A DNA stretch of 64,000 nucleotides from Jiangella alkaliphila (lineage in GTDB: Bacteria; Actinomycetota; Actinomycetes; Jiangellales; Jiangellaceae): NCBI RefSeq assembly GCF_900105925.1, contig NZ_LT629791.1:5302001-5366000 (forward strand). Direction: 5' to 3'. This document shows, in pieces, positions 16,582-24,095 of this stretch (position 1 is the first letter of the stretch; each line of letters starts with the position of its first letter). The position numbers were made by a program, and so were the translations under genes. A model generated the notes under the pieces. The model was not told the DNA's origin. It saw nothing but the letters and a program-made list of their open reading frames with translations, and did no database searches.

Positions 16582-17190
16582 TCAAGGGTCTTGACGAAGC
16601 CTTAGCGCCTTGCGCAGCTGCCGACGACGTCGCCAGCCGGGCCGGCGCACGCTGACGCTGCCCATGCTGGCCGAGCCGACGACGTGGACGACGGCGCGCG
16701 GCGCGGCCGGCGGCTCCGGCACCTTGACGTCGACACTGGAGAACCGGGTCTCGACGTCGACCTCGACGAGGACGTCGTCGGGCACCACCAACTGCAGCGA
16801 CGACGCCGACAGCTCCACCTCGATGCGGTGGGCGGACGCCGCGAACACGGCCTCGGTGAAGTCGAGCCGCACCGACGACATCGAGCCCTTGACGGTGAGC
16901 CGCTCAGGTACCGCCCAGCGGCCGACGCGCTGCACGGACGAGCCGTCGGCGCGGATCACCGCCGCCTCGGGCGCCGGACGCGCGGCGACGCCGTCGTCGT
17001 CCAGATCGGCGACGACGGCGTCGAGGTCGCGGCGCGTGCGCGCGGCCAGGGCCGACCCCAGTCGGTCGTCCAGCTCGTCCAGGCCCAGCCGGCCGTCGGC
17101 GGCGGCCGTGCGGATGCGCTCGGCCACCTTGTCCCGGTCGGCGTCGGACACCCGCTGGAGCGCACGCCGGGCCACCTCGTCATCGGCCAT
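16582..17190 (-). CDS. DUF1707 / LiaF-like protein
   Basis: 202 residues. The N-terminal DUF1707 domain has ADRDKVAERIRTAAADGRLGLDELDDRL, and the second half has the short beta repeats of the cell-wall-stress LiaF-type C-domain (AVFAASAHRIEVELSASSLQLVVPDDV). It ends in a basic tail. It directly precedes the DUF4118 gene, so both may belong to an envelope-stress circuit (inference). Confidence 0.75.
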   Translation of the reverse strand: MADDEVARRALQRVSDADRDKVAERIRTAAADGRLGLDELDDRLGSALAARTRRDLDAVVADLDDDGVAARPAPEAAVIRADGSSVQRVGRWAVPERLTVKGSMSSVRLDFTEAVFAASAHRIEVELSASSLQLVVPDDVLVEVDVETRFSSVDVKVPEPPAAPRAVVHVVGSASMGSVSVRRPGWRRRRQLRKALRLRQDP

Positions 17191-17213
17191 GACGGCGATC
17201 TTACGGCCGCCGG

Positions 17214-17378
17214 TCAGCGGTCCTCGCGGAACTCCACGTGCCGCTTCGCCAGCGGGTCGTACTTGCGCAGCACCAGCCGGTCGGGGTCGTTGCGGCGGTT
17301 CTTCCGGGTCACGTACGTGTACCCGGTGCCAGCCGTCGACCGCAGCTTCACGACGGGGCGCAGATCGGTGCGTGCCAT
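17214..17378 (-). CDS. rpmG: Ribosomal protein L33, zinc-free paralogue
   Basis: 54 residues, [20 protein letters not shown] onward, with AAGGAGG before the ATG. The Cys pairs that hold zinc in the usual L33 are absent. Such C-minus paralogues replace zinc-binding L33 when zinc is scarce. It is the second gene after rpmJ, 50 nt downstream, behind a Zur-type box. Confidence 0.9.
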   Translation of the reverse strand: MARTDLRPVVKLRSTAGTGYTYVTRKNRRNDPDRLVLRKYDPLAKRHVEFREDR

Positions 17379-17428
17379 GGTGGCCCTCCTTCGGTTCTTC
17401 GGTCCTTCGGTTCGAGCGTGAGCGGTCG

Positions 17429-17551
17429 TCAGCCCTGGCGGGCCTTCAGCCGCGGGTTCTGCCGGTTGATGACGAACACCCGGCCGCGCCGGCGGACGAC
17501 CTGCGAGCCGGGCCGGTTCTTCAACGACCTGAGCGAGTTGCGGACCTTCAT
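17429..17551 (-). CDS. rpmJ: Ribosomal protein L36, zinc-free paralogue
   Basis: 40 residues beginning [20 protein letters not shown] and ending [13 protein letters not shown]. The four zinc ligands (Cys/His) of ordinary L36 are missing. GGAAGG lies 7 nt upstream. It forms an operon with the C-minus rpmG and is preceded by a Zur-type palindrome. Confidence 0.9.
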   Translation of the reverse strand: MKVRNSLRSLKNRPGSQVVRRRGRVFVINRQNPRLKARQG

Positions 17552-17567
17552 CACGACACCTTCCTTC

Positions 17568-17582
17568 TGAGAACGCTTCTCA
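17568..17582 (-). promoter_or_regulatory. Zur-type operator before rpmJ-rpmG
   Basis: TGAGAACGCTTCTCA has 6-bp arms TGAGAA/TTCTCA around CGC and fits the actinobacterial Zur pattern TGAnAA...TTnTCA. It lies 17 nt before rpmJ. Zur represses zinc-free ribosomal protein genes when zinc is ample, which fits both gene products here. Confidence 0.75.
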
Positions 17583-17748
17583 TAACACCCCGGGTCGCGC
17601 GGATGTTCCCGCGCGCACGGAGCCGTCGTCTCTCCGCAGCCGGGCGGTCACGCCGCCGCCATCGCGTCGCCCCGGCTCAGACCCGTGACCGAAGCGGGCT
17701 GGGCTGGAACATCACGGGAACGAGCGTTTGCCACGGCAGCCTTCGCCT

Positions 17749-18741
17749 TCATCGGCCCAGGATTCGCGATCGGGTTCCTCTGGCTGCACGACCGCCTGGC
17801 GCCACGCTGGTGGCTCGGGCGGTCGGCTGACTCTGCTCGGTCATGGCGAACGTCGTCCGGCAGTGGGCCAGGAATGCCTCGGCACGCCGGGTGAGGCGCC
17901 CGCCCGCGGCCCAGCCCATCACCACTGGTGTCGTGGGCACCGTGCCTGACAGCGGGCGGGTGACCACCTCGAGCCCTTCGAGGGACTGGTCCACCGCCGG
18001 CTGTTGCACGGCCATCGAGTAGCCGAGTCCGCGGGCGACCAGGGCGCGGGCCAGTTCGAAGCTCGACGCGCGGTAGGCGGGTCTCATCTCCAGGCCGGCC
18101 GCGTCGAAGACGGTCTGGAAGTAGTGTTCGCTTGGCGGAACGTCGAGCAGCACAAAGGGTTCGTCGTTGAGCTCGGCCAGCGCGACCGAGCGGCGCCGGG
18201 CCAGCCGGTGATGCCCGGGCAGCAGGACCGAGGGCTGCCGGTCGTGCAGGACCACGGTGTCGATGTCGGCCACCAGGTCCTGCTGGTAGAGGAACGCCAG
18301 TTCGCACCGGCCGTCCAGCAGGTAGTTCTGGATCTCCGGCAGAGTGCCTTCGACGAACTGGACATCCACCTCCGGACGCACTGTCCCGAACGTGGCGATC
18401 GCGGCGGGGACATGGAACGGCGCGATGGGCGCGTAGCAGCCGATGTCCAGGCGTCCGCTGAGATCCTGGCCGAGGGAGCGGGCACTGGCGCCGAGTTCGG
18501 ACATGGCGGTGATGACCTTCCTGGCATCGGCCGTCACCTGACGGCCCGCGTCGGTCAGCACTGCGCCGCGGCGGGAGCCGCGGATGAACAGCCGGACGTC
18601 CAGGGCTCGTTCCAGTTCGGCCATCGCCAGGGACACCGCGGATTGCGATACGTGGCACAGCTTCGCCGCGGCGGTCATGCCGCCGGTCTCGGCGATCGCG
18701 ACCAGGTACTCGAGCTGCCGCACCGTGACGTTCGGCCTCAT
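17749..18741 (-). CDS. LysR-family regulator
   Basis: 330 residues from the ATG at 18741 (MRPNVTVRQLEYLVAIAETG). The longer frame would need a TTG start at 18774. Helix-turn-helix about 18-38 (GGMTAAAKLCHVSQSAVSLA), then the two-lobed effector domain (LDIGCYAPIAPFHVPAAIA, ELAFLYQQDLV). The C-terminal 30 residues are Arg-rich and atypical. It is divergent from the nitroreductase gene, its likely target, with a dyad between. Confidence 0.85.
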   Translation of the reverse strand: MRPNVTVRQLEYLVAIAETGGMTAAAKLCHVSQSAVSLAMAELERALDVRLFIRGSRRGAVLTDAGRQVTADARKVITAMSELGASARSLGQDLSGRLDIGCYAPIAPFHVPAAIATFGTVRPEVDVQFVEGTLPEIQNYLLDGRCELAFLYQQDLVADIDTVVLHDRQPSVLLPGHHRLARRRSVALAELNDEPFVLLDVPPSEHYFQTVFDAAGLEMRPAYRASSFELARALVARGLGYSMAVQQPAVDQSLEGLEVVTRPLSGTVPTTPVVMGWAAGGRLTRRAEAFLAHCRTTFAMTEQSQPTARATSVAPGGRAARGTRSRILGR

Positions 18742-18798
18742 CAGCTCATCATATGGGTCAGCGGAGTTTTTCAAGCTGGCCTGATGGCTGAGCTGATG
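18739..18798. promoter_or_regulatory. Inverted repeat spanning the LysR-nitroreductase gap
   Basis: CATCAGCTCA (18739-18748) and TGAGCTGATG (18789-18798) are perfect inverted copies that flank the whole gap between the two divergent starts. They overlap the LysR start codon on one side and touch the nitroreductase start on the other. Confidence 0.5.
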
Positions 18799-18800
18799 TC

Positions 18801-19496
18801 ATGGTCGACTCTGTGCAGCAGACACCCCGCGCCCACACGTATCCGTTCGTCCCGTACACCCCCGCCCGCGTGCCCATCGAGGACGGGCTGCGCCGGGGCG
18901 AAGAGTTCTACCGCCACCTCGATCAGCGCCGGTCAGTGCGATGGTTCTCGCCGGACCCGGTACCGCTGGCGGCCATCGAGATCGCCGTCCGTGCGGCGAA
19001 CACGGCGCCCAGCGGTGCGCACCACCAGCCGTGGACCTTCGTCGCGACCAGCGACCCAGCCATCAAGAGCCGGGTCAGGGCGGCCGCGGAAGCCGAGGAG
19101 CGGACGTTCTACCACGATCGCGACCTGCCGGCCTGGCACTCCGCCCTCGCTCCACTGGAGACGGACGAGCACAAGGAATTCCTTGATGTCGCACCATGGC
19201 TGGTGGTCGCGTTCGCCCAGAAGCACACGCGCCTGCCCGACGGCATCGTGCGCAAGAACTACTACGTCACCGAGAGCGTCGGCATCGCCTGCGGCTTCTT
19301 CATCGCCGCGTTGCACAGCATGGGCCTTGCGACCTTGACCCACACACCGAATCCCATGTCGTTCCTGAGTGAGGTCTTCGACCGGCCGTCGGCCGAGCGC
19401 CCGTTCATCCTGTTCCCGGTCGGCTATCCGGCCGACAACTGCGAAGTTCCCGACCTGACCCGCAAGCCGTTGCCGGAGGCGTTGATCGTCCGGTGA
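18801..19496 (+). CDS. Nitroreductase-family flavoprotein, iodotyrosine-dehalogenase-like
   Basis: 231 residues. RRSVRWFSPDPVP and NTAPSGAHHQPWTFV are the FMN-binding motifs of the nitroreductase superfamily, and the overall pattern is close to the IYD (reductive dehalogenase) branch; YYVTESVGIACGFFIAALHSMGLATLTHTPNP closes the domain. The start is the ATG at 18801, with weak ribosome-site support. Probably controlled by the divergent LysR. The substrate may be a nitro- or halo-aromatic (inference). Confidence 0.8.
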   Translation: MVDSVQQTPRAHTYPFVPYTPARVPIEDGLRRGEEFYRHLDQRRSVRWFSPDPVPLAAIEIAVRAANTAPSGAHHQPWTFVATSDPAIKSRVRAAAEAEERTFYHDRDLPAWHSALAPLETDEHKEFLDVAPWLVVAFAQKHTRLPDGIVRKNYYVTESVGIACGFFIAALHSMGLATLTHTPNPMSFLSEVFDRPSAERPFILFPVGYPADNCEVPDLTRKPLPEALIVR

Positions 19497-19583
19497 GCTG
19501 AGGTCCACCCCGCTGGGCGGCGGCCTTCGGTCCCCGTGGAGTTCGTGCTCGCGCGGCGACGGCCGACGCCGGCCGCAGCCGAT

Positions 19584-19604
19584 ATTCACCCCGTCGGGGT
19601 GAAT
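19584..19604. terminator. 21-bp perfect palindrome between convergent genes
   Basis: ATTCACCCCG and CGGGGTGAAT flank a single T. It lies between the stop codons of the convergent nitroreductase and FMN-reductase genes, so it may be a bidirectional terminator. A protein-binding site is also possible. Confidence 0.45.
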
Positions 19605-19661
19605 CACGCCGGTGCCGGTGCGACGCACGGTGGTCCCGAGATCACCGAGCGCTCCACACCC

Positions 19662-20249
19662 CTACACCCGCGAGCTCCTGGCCGCCGTCCCCGCGCTGCG
19701 GACCTGAGCGAGCGCGCCGGCCCAGCTCACCAGCTCGTCCAGCATCGTCCCCGCCAGCGCCGCGTGCCGCTCCCGCGGCTCTGGCCGGACGAAGTCGGCG
19801 AAGTCGTCGTACAGCGACAGCGCCACCTGCGCCCGGACGTCCGCGACGAGCAGCATGCCCATGACGCCGCGCAACTGCTCGACCGCGCGGATGCCGCCAT
19901 CGGCGCCGTAGCCGACGAAGCCGGCCGCCTTGTGGTGCCACTCGGCGTAGACGAGGTCGATCGCGGTCTTCAGGACGCCCGGGAAGGAGTGGTTGTACTC
20001 CGGCGTGACGAAGACGAAGCCGTCGAAGGCGGCGACGGTCTCGGCCAGCCGCAGGGTGTGCGGGCGGGTGTACTGGCCGGACGACGCGGGCAGCGGCTCG
20101 TCGAGATGCGGGAGGTCGAAGTCGGCGAGGTCGACCAGCTCGTAGTCGGCGTCGCCGCGCTGTTTGGCCAGGTCGAGGATCCACTGGGCGACGGCCGGGC
20201 CGAGCCGGTCCGGTCGCGTGCTGCCGATGATGATCGCGATGCGTGTCAT
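19662..20249 (-). CDS. NADPH-dependent FMN reductase
   Basis: 195 residues from the ATG at 20249 (MTRIAIIIGSTRPDRLGPAV, the flavodoxin-like FMN phosphate loop GSTRP). FVFVTPEYNHSFPGVLKTAID is the family hallmark for isoalloxazine contact and dimerisation. A longer open frame to 20351 crosses the divergent regulatory region and is rejected. It is divergent from the AraC gene, with an IR between them. Confidence 0.85.
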   Translation of the reverse strand: MTRIAIIIGSTRPDRLGPAVAQWILDLAKQRGDADYELVDLADFDLPHLDEPLPASSGQYTRPHTLRLAETVAAFDGFVFVTPEYNHSFPGVLKTAIDLVYAEWHHKAAGFVGYGADGGIRAVEQLRGVMGMLLVADVRAQVALSLYDDFADFVRPEPRERHAALAGTMLDELVSWAGALAQVRSAGTAARSSRV

Positions 20250-20309
20250 GTCCTCGACGCTAGGGACGCACCCGCGCCGCGGCCATGGGCGGGCGTCTCG
20301 TCGTCCTAC

Positions 20310-20348
20310 GCGATCGTCTCGCGGCCGGGCGCCGGGCGAGACGATCGC
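20310..20348. promoter_or_regulatory. 13-bp inverted repeat between FMN reductase and AraC
   Basis: GCGATCGTCTCGC (20310-20322) and GCGAGACGATCGC (20336-20348) are perfect inverted copies with a 13-nt loop, ending 14 nt before the AraC start. It is the likely operator of this divergent pair. Confidence 0.55.
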
Positions 20349-20362
20349 CATAGGCTGGCGGT

Positions 20363-21286
20363 ATGGACCCGTTGAGCCAGGTCGTCGCCGTCATGCGCAC
20401 CGGGCGGCCGCGCTCGTTCCGGCTGCGCGCGGCCGGGCCGTGGGGCTGGCGGTACCCGCCGGTGCGCGGCGCCGCCTTCCACGTCGTGTTGCAGGGGTCG
20501 TGCTGGCTGCTGCCCGAGTCGGGCGAGCCGATCGCGCTGAGCGCCGGCGACGTCGTCCTGTTCCCGCACGGTACCGGGCACGGGCTGGCCGACGGGCCCG
20601 ATACCCCGCTCGTCGAGCTGTGCGCCGGCGACCCCGGCCACCGCGTGCTGTCCGCCGGCGCACAGGCGGCGGCGCCTGACCTGGTGGCGCTGTGCGGCCA
20701 GTACCTCGTCGACCGCGATCGGCCGCACCCGATGCTGGCCGCGCTGCCCGACGTCGTGCACCTGCCGAACCGGCTCGGCCGGCACCCGTCGCTGCACGCC
20801 GCCGTGGAGCTGCTCGGCCGCGAGGTCGACGCGCCCGCGGCCGGTTCCGACGCCGTCGTGCCGGCGCTGCTCGACGTGCTGCTGCTGTATGTGCTGCGGG
20901 CGTGGTTCAGCGACGACGGCTGCGCGGGCGCGCACCCCACCGGGTGGGGCGCGGCGCTGACCGACGACGCCGTCGCCGCCGCGCTCGCCGCCATGCACGC
21001 GAGCCCGGAGCGGCCGTGGACGGTGGAGTCGCTGGGCGCGGTAGCCGGGCTGTCGCGGGCGGCGTTCGCGCGCCGGTTCTCCGCGCTCGTCGGCAGCGCG
21101 CCGCTGGCATATCTGACCTGGTGGCGCATGACGACGGCCGCGCGGCTGCTGGCCGAGACCGACCTCCCGATCGGCGCCGTCGCGCGGCGGGTCGGCTACA
21201 CGTCGGAGTTCGCGTTCGCCGCCGCGTTCAAGCGCGAGTACGCCCGGCCGCCGGGTCGGTATCGCAGCGAGCTGACGGCCGCCTGA
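20363..21286 (+). CDS. AraC-family regulator with cupin sensor
   Basis: 307 residues. The N-terminal cupin (AraC_binding_like) runs through about residue 185 (FHVVLQGSCWLLPESGEPI, VVLFPHGTGHGLAD); the C-terminal pair of helix-turn-helices includes LSRAAFARRFSALVGSAPLAYLTWWRM and IGAVARRVGYTSEFAFAAAFKREY. Members of this group often control nearby reductase genes. Flavin reductase genes lie on both sides, one divergent and one convergent with a 59-bp overlap. Confidence 0.88.
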   Translation: MDPLSQVVAVMRTGRPRSFRLRAAGPWGWRYPPVRGAAFHVVLQGSCWLLPESGEPIALSAGDVVLFPHGTGHGLADGPDTPLVELCAGDPGHRVLSAGAQAAAPDLVALCGQYLVDRDRPHPMLAALPDVVHLPNRLGRHPSLHAAVELLGREVDAPAAGSDAVVPALLDVLLLYVLRAWFSDDGCAGAHPTGWGAALTDDAVAAALAAMHASPERPWTVESLGAVAGLSRAAFARRFSALVGSAPLAYLTWWRMTTAARLLAETDLPIGAVARRVGYTSEFAFAAAFKREYARPPGRYRSELTAA

Positions 21287-21821
21287 GCTCGTCGACCGCT
21301 GCCGCCAGCAGCCCGGCGTGGCGCCGCGCCCACCCGTCGGCCAGCGCCGCGACGTCGGCCAGCTCGCCCTCGTCGACGACGAACGACGCGACCGGCAGGG
21401 CCGCGCCGAGGCTGCCGAGGACGGGGCGCAGCTGCAGGTCCGCGGCCTGCCGCTCGGCCGGGTCGCGGGCCAGCGTCACCGGGACCACGACGGTGCCCGC
21501 GAACGCGTCGTCGGGCAGCCGGTCGAGGAACAGCTTGAGCACGCCGGTGTAGGACGCCCGGCTCACCGGCGTCGCGAGCACGACGACGTCGGCGTCCAGG
21601 ACCGCGTCGACCAGCTGCGCCACCCCCGCCGACGGCACGCCGACGAGGTCGGGCACGTACGTCGTGAGGTCGACGACGTCGCGCCAGACCGGCGTGCGCG
21701 GCAGCCGTCCGGCCAGCTCGACCGCGAACGCCGCCGCGACCGCCCTGATGCGCGACGACGGCGCCGTCCCCGCCGTCAGCACCACCAGGTCGACGGGGCG
21801 ATCGTGCTGCTCAGCCGGCAT
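21228..21821 (-). CDS. NAD(P)H-dependent FMN reductase, SsuE/MsuE-like
   Basis: 197 residues. VVLTAGTAPSSRIRAVAAAFAVEL is a degenerate FMN phosphate loop, and VVLATPVSRASYTGVLKLFLDRLP is the SsuE-type flavin site. GAGGAG lies before the ATG. Such enzymes supply reduced flavin to sulfonate or other monooxygenases; no monooxygenase is in the window. An AT-rich imperfect palindrome (TCCTATC...TAGGA, about 21854-21872) upstream may be a control site. The 3' end overlaps the AraC gene. Confidence 0.8.
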   Translation of the reverse strand: MPAEQHDRPVDLVVLTAGTAPSSRIRAVAAAFAVELAGRLPRTPVWRDVVDLTTYVPDLVGVPSAGVAQLVDAVLDADVVVLATPVSRASYTGVLKLFLDRLPDDAFAGTVVVPVTLARDPAERQAADLQLRPVLGSLGAALPVASFVVDEGELADVAALADGWARRHAGLLAAAVDELRRPSARCDTDPAAGRTRA

Positions 21822-21921
21822 GGCGGGCTCCTCTGATCACGGTCGGCTCTTTATCCTATCAATTCACTAGGATTTGGTGGAGGGGCCGGAAATCCCCGCG
21901 CGTGCGCCGTCGGCCGGATGC

Positions 21922-22066
21922 TAGGGTCCACGGCATGCAGCGCGCCTACGTGACGACGACGCCGGAGACCGTCCCGGCGCGCTGATTCCTGTTCACGATG
22001 CCCGGGGCGAGAGCCCCGGAGCGCCGCCGTGGTCACTCGCCTCGCCTGTCCTTCGAGGAGACCGCC
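21922..22066 (+). promoter_or_regulatory. Leader region with attenuator hairpins before the ThrRS gene
   Basis: A -10-like TAGGGT (21922-21927) sits 8 nt before the leader-peptide ATG, so its mRNA may start at or near that ATG. A 7-bp stem (21940-21946 with 21976-21982) spans the peptide-coding part, and a second stem with a GAGA loop (22002-22008/22013-22019) follows. This layout fits ribosome-mediated attenuation; no U-run is obvious. Confidence 0.55.
21935..21985 (+). CDS. Thr-rich leader peptide (16 residues)
   Basis: Reads MQRAYVTTTPETVPAR and stops at 21985. Four of 16 residues are Thr, three of them consecutive ACG codons. It precedes a threonyl-tRNA synthetase gene by 81 nt. Stalling of a ribosome at the Thr codons when charged tRNA-Thr is low would alter pairing of the downstream stems (inference from known amino-acid leader peptides). 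Confidence 0.6.
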   Translation: MQRAYVTTTPETVPAR

Positions 22067-23278
22067 ATGCATGACCACCGCAAGCTCGGCCGCGAGCTGG
22101 ACCTGTTCGGCTCCGATCCGCTGATCGGCGCCGGCCTGCCGTACTGGCTGCCGGCCGGTGCCGCCGTCCGCCATGCGCTCGAGCAATACGTCCACGACGT
22201 CGAGCGGCGGGCCGGCTACCAGCACGTCCACTCCCCCGTGCTGGCCAAACGCGAGCTGTACGAGCTGTCCGGCCACTGGTCGCACTACCGCGACGACATG
22301 TTCCCGCCGATGTCCGTCGGCGGGGAGGAGTTCGTGCTGCGGCCCAGCCTGTGCCCGCACCACGCCCTGATCTACAAGTCCCGCGGCCGGTCCTACCGGG
22401 AGCTGCCGCTGCGGCTGGCCGAGCTCGGCGGCATGTACCGCTCCGAGGCGTCCGGCGTGCTCGGCGGGCTGACCCGCGTGCGCGCGATCCAGCTCAACGA
22501 CGCGCACATCTTCTGCGACGTCGACGACGCGGCCGCCGAGGCCGCCGACGCGCTGGCGATGATCCGCGACGCGTACGCCGCGATGGGCATCGAGCCGGCC
22601 CGTGTGCGGCTGTCGCTGCCCGGCGCCGGCGGGAAGTACGCAGGCGCGCCGCCGCTGTGGTCGCGAGCGGCCGCGCTGCTACGGGAGGCGTTGTCGTTGT
22701 CGGGGTTGTCGTACGAGGCGGAGGAGGGTGAGGCGGCGTTCTACGGTCCCAAGATCGACGTGCAGATCGTCGACTCCGCCGGCCGCGAGTCGACCCTGTC
22801 GACCGTCCAGATCGACTTCCACCAGCCCGAGCGGTTCGGCCTCGAGTACGTCGGCGCCGACGGCGAGCGGCACCGGCCGGTCATGGTGCACCGCAGCGTC
22901 ATCGGCAGCCTGGAACGGGCCTTGGCGCAGCTGATCGAGGTGCACGGCGGCGCGTTCCCGCCCTGGCTGGCGCCGGTGCAGGTGGTGCTGGTGCCGATCG
23001 GCGAGGAGCAGTCCGTTGCCGCTCGGTCCGTTCTGTCGCGCTGCCTCGACGCCGGGCTGCGGGTGGAGGTCGCCTGGGCCGACCAGGGCAGCGTCGGCGC
23101 GCGTATCCATGCCGCCGGGCCGGTGCCGTATGTGGCCGTGATCGGGGCGCGCGAGGCCGGTGCGGACGCGGTTGCCCTGCGGCTCCGGGACGGCCGCCGG
23201 CTCGATCCGCTGCCGGTTGGCGAGGTGGTTGGCAGGATCGCTGAGCGGGTGTCGTCTCGTGCGTTGGATCTCTGGTGA
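22067..23278 (+). CDS. Short threonyl-tRNA synthetase lacking the editing domain
   Basis: 403 residues from the ATG at 22067 (GAGGAG before it), against about 650 for a housekeeping ThrRS: the N-terminal TGS and editing domains are absent. The class II core is intact. Motif 2 region FVLRPSLCPHH carries the zinc Cys, DAHIFC the first zinc His, and VMVHRSVIGSLERALAQLIE the second; the C-terminal anticodon domain starts at WLAPVQVVLVPIGEEQ. It is probably a second ThrRS, made on Thr starvation or as an inhibitor-resistant form. Confidence 0.85.
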   Translation: MHDHRKLGRELDLFGSDPLIGAGLPYWLPAGAAVRHALEQYVHDVERRAGYQHVHSPVLAKRELYELSGHWSHYRDDMFPPMSVGGEEFVLRPSLCPHHALIYKSRGRSYRELPLRLAELGGMYRSEASGVLGGLTRVRAIQLNDAHIFCDVDDAAAEAADALAMIRDAYAAMGIEPARVRLSLPGAGGKYAGAPPLWSRAAALLREALSLSGLSYEAEEGEAAFYGPKIDVQIVDSAGRESTLSTVQIDFHQPERFGLEYVGADGERHRPVMVHRSVIGSLERALAQLIEVHGGAFPPWLAPVQVVLVPIGEEQSVAARSVLSRCLDAGLRVEVAWADQGSVGARIHAAGPVPYVAVIGAREAGADAVALRLRDGRRLDPLPVGEVVGRIAERVSSRALDLW

Positions 23279-23534
23279 TCGCGGTTTGGTCCAGCCTTGT
23301 CCCCGCGCTTCTTTGGCTCCGCTGGCCGCTCACTGGCCGTGAGTGGCAAATGGCGACCGACTCCGCTGTTGGTCGCCCTCCGCTGGCCTCTTCACCCGCC
23401 GCAGGTGTACCTCACCCGCCAGAAGTGCGCACCCGGCCCCGAGACGAGTCCAGTACGACCCCCAGGCGAGTGAGGAGCACCCCCAGCGAGTGAGGTGCCC
23501 CGCCAACCCCGCCGGAAAGCGCTCACCCACGCCT
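23279..23534. other. Gene-free stretch with inverted and direct repeats
   Basis: No gene is supported here. Around 23346-23394 lies, in reverse orientation, a segment matching the AGAGG..GGCCAGCGGA / AGCGGAGTCGGT block of the larger repeat at 23601-23875 and 61549-61835. Further on, CGAGTGAGG occurs twice (about 23465 and 23484) in a C-rich context. Confidence 0.45.
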
Positions 23535-23600
23535 CCGTTCCATGATCATCAAAGAAACGGTGCGCCCCGACGCCCCAAAACTTTGATGATCATGGAACGG
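23535..23600. repeat. 20-bp-arm hairpin of the TGATCATGGA family
   Basis: Arms 23535-23554 and 23581-23600 are perfectly complementary around a 26-nt loop. The core TGATGATCATGGA is shared with 56844-56874 and, less fully, 11784-11844. It may serve as a terminator after the ThrRS gene. Confidence 0.7.
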
Positions 23601-23875
23601 GCGGGGCCAGAGGAGGCCAGCGGACCCGTCACCCACAGCGGAGTCGGTTGCCAAGAGGGGTGGTAACCGTGAGAGGCCGGCGGAGGGCGAACAGTCAGCG
23701 GTCCTGAAAGCCCGGTCCACTTTCCGGAAGGCTCCCTGATGCTGTGAGAACGAGGGCGCGGCGGCGCGGGTCAAGCGGTCATCGATGGCGCGAAGCGCCC
23801 ATCAGTCCGCTTGAGGCGCGCCGCCGCGCCCTCGACAATCGAACAGCAGGGGGCCGACGAACCGGCCAACTGTGC
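23601..23875. repeat. Dispersed intergenic repeat, copy A, with hairpin 23754-23831
   Basis: This block matches 61549-61835 over most of its length: CAGAGG.GGCCAGCG, AGCGGAGTCGGT, CTTCCGG and CCTGA.GCTG occur in the same order. It contains a hairpin with a perfect 15-bp outer stem (23754-23768/23817-23831), GG on each strand, an inner stem TCAAGCGG/CCGCTTGA and a conserved GCGCGAAGCGC tip. After it, CGAC.ATCGAA and AGCAGGGGG are shared too. No coding frame is supported. Confidence 0.7.
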
Positions 23876-23882
23876 ACCAAGA

Positions 23883-24064
23883 TCACGCAACCTCGCCGAT
23901 CTCCTGCTGGGTGAGGCCGCGCTGGCCACCTGGTGCAGGTCCTCGGCGTCGATGCCGCGCCCGGCGTAGCGCCGGCTGATCGCCTCGGCCAGACCGAGGT
24001 TGCGGATGATGACGTCGTCGGGGGCGCGCTGACGATCGGCGCCTGACAGCCGGGCGGCTCGCAT
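23883..24064 (-). pseudogene. SigB/SigF-type sigma factor remnant with internal deletion
   Basis: The minus strand from 24064 reads IIRNLGLAEAISRRYAGRGI and DAEDLHQVA, the start of sigma-70 region 2 in the SigB/SigF group. Shortly after, in another frame, it reads GLTQQEIGEVA then stop, which looks like region 4. The middle of the gene is gone, so this is a deleted remnant. It abuts the dispersed repeat, which may have taken part in the deletion. Confidence 0.65.
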
Positions 24065-24095
24065 TTCCCGGCCGATGTCAACCGATCCGCACGGA

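Noticed and set aside
23330-23530. Small open frames in 23279-23534
   Set aside because: No ribosome site or family match, and the sequence is repeat-derived.
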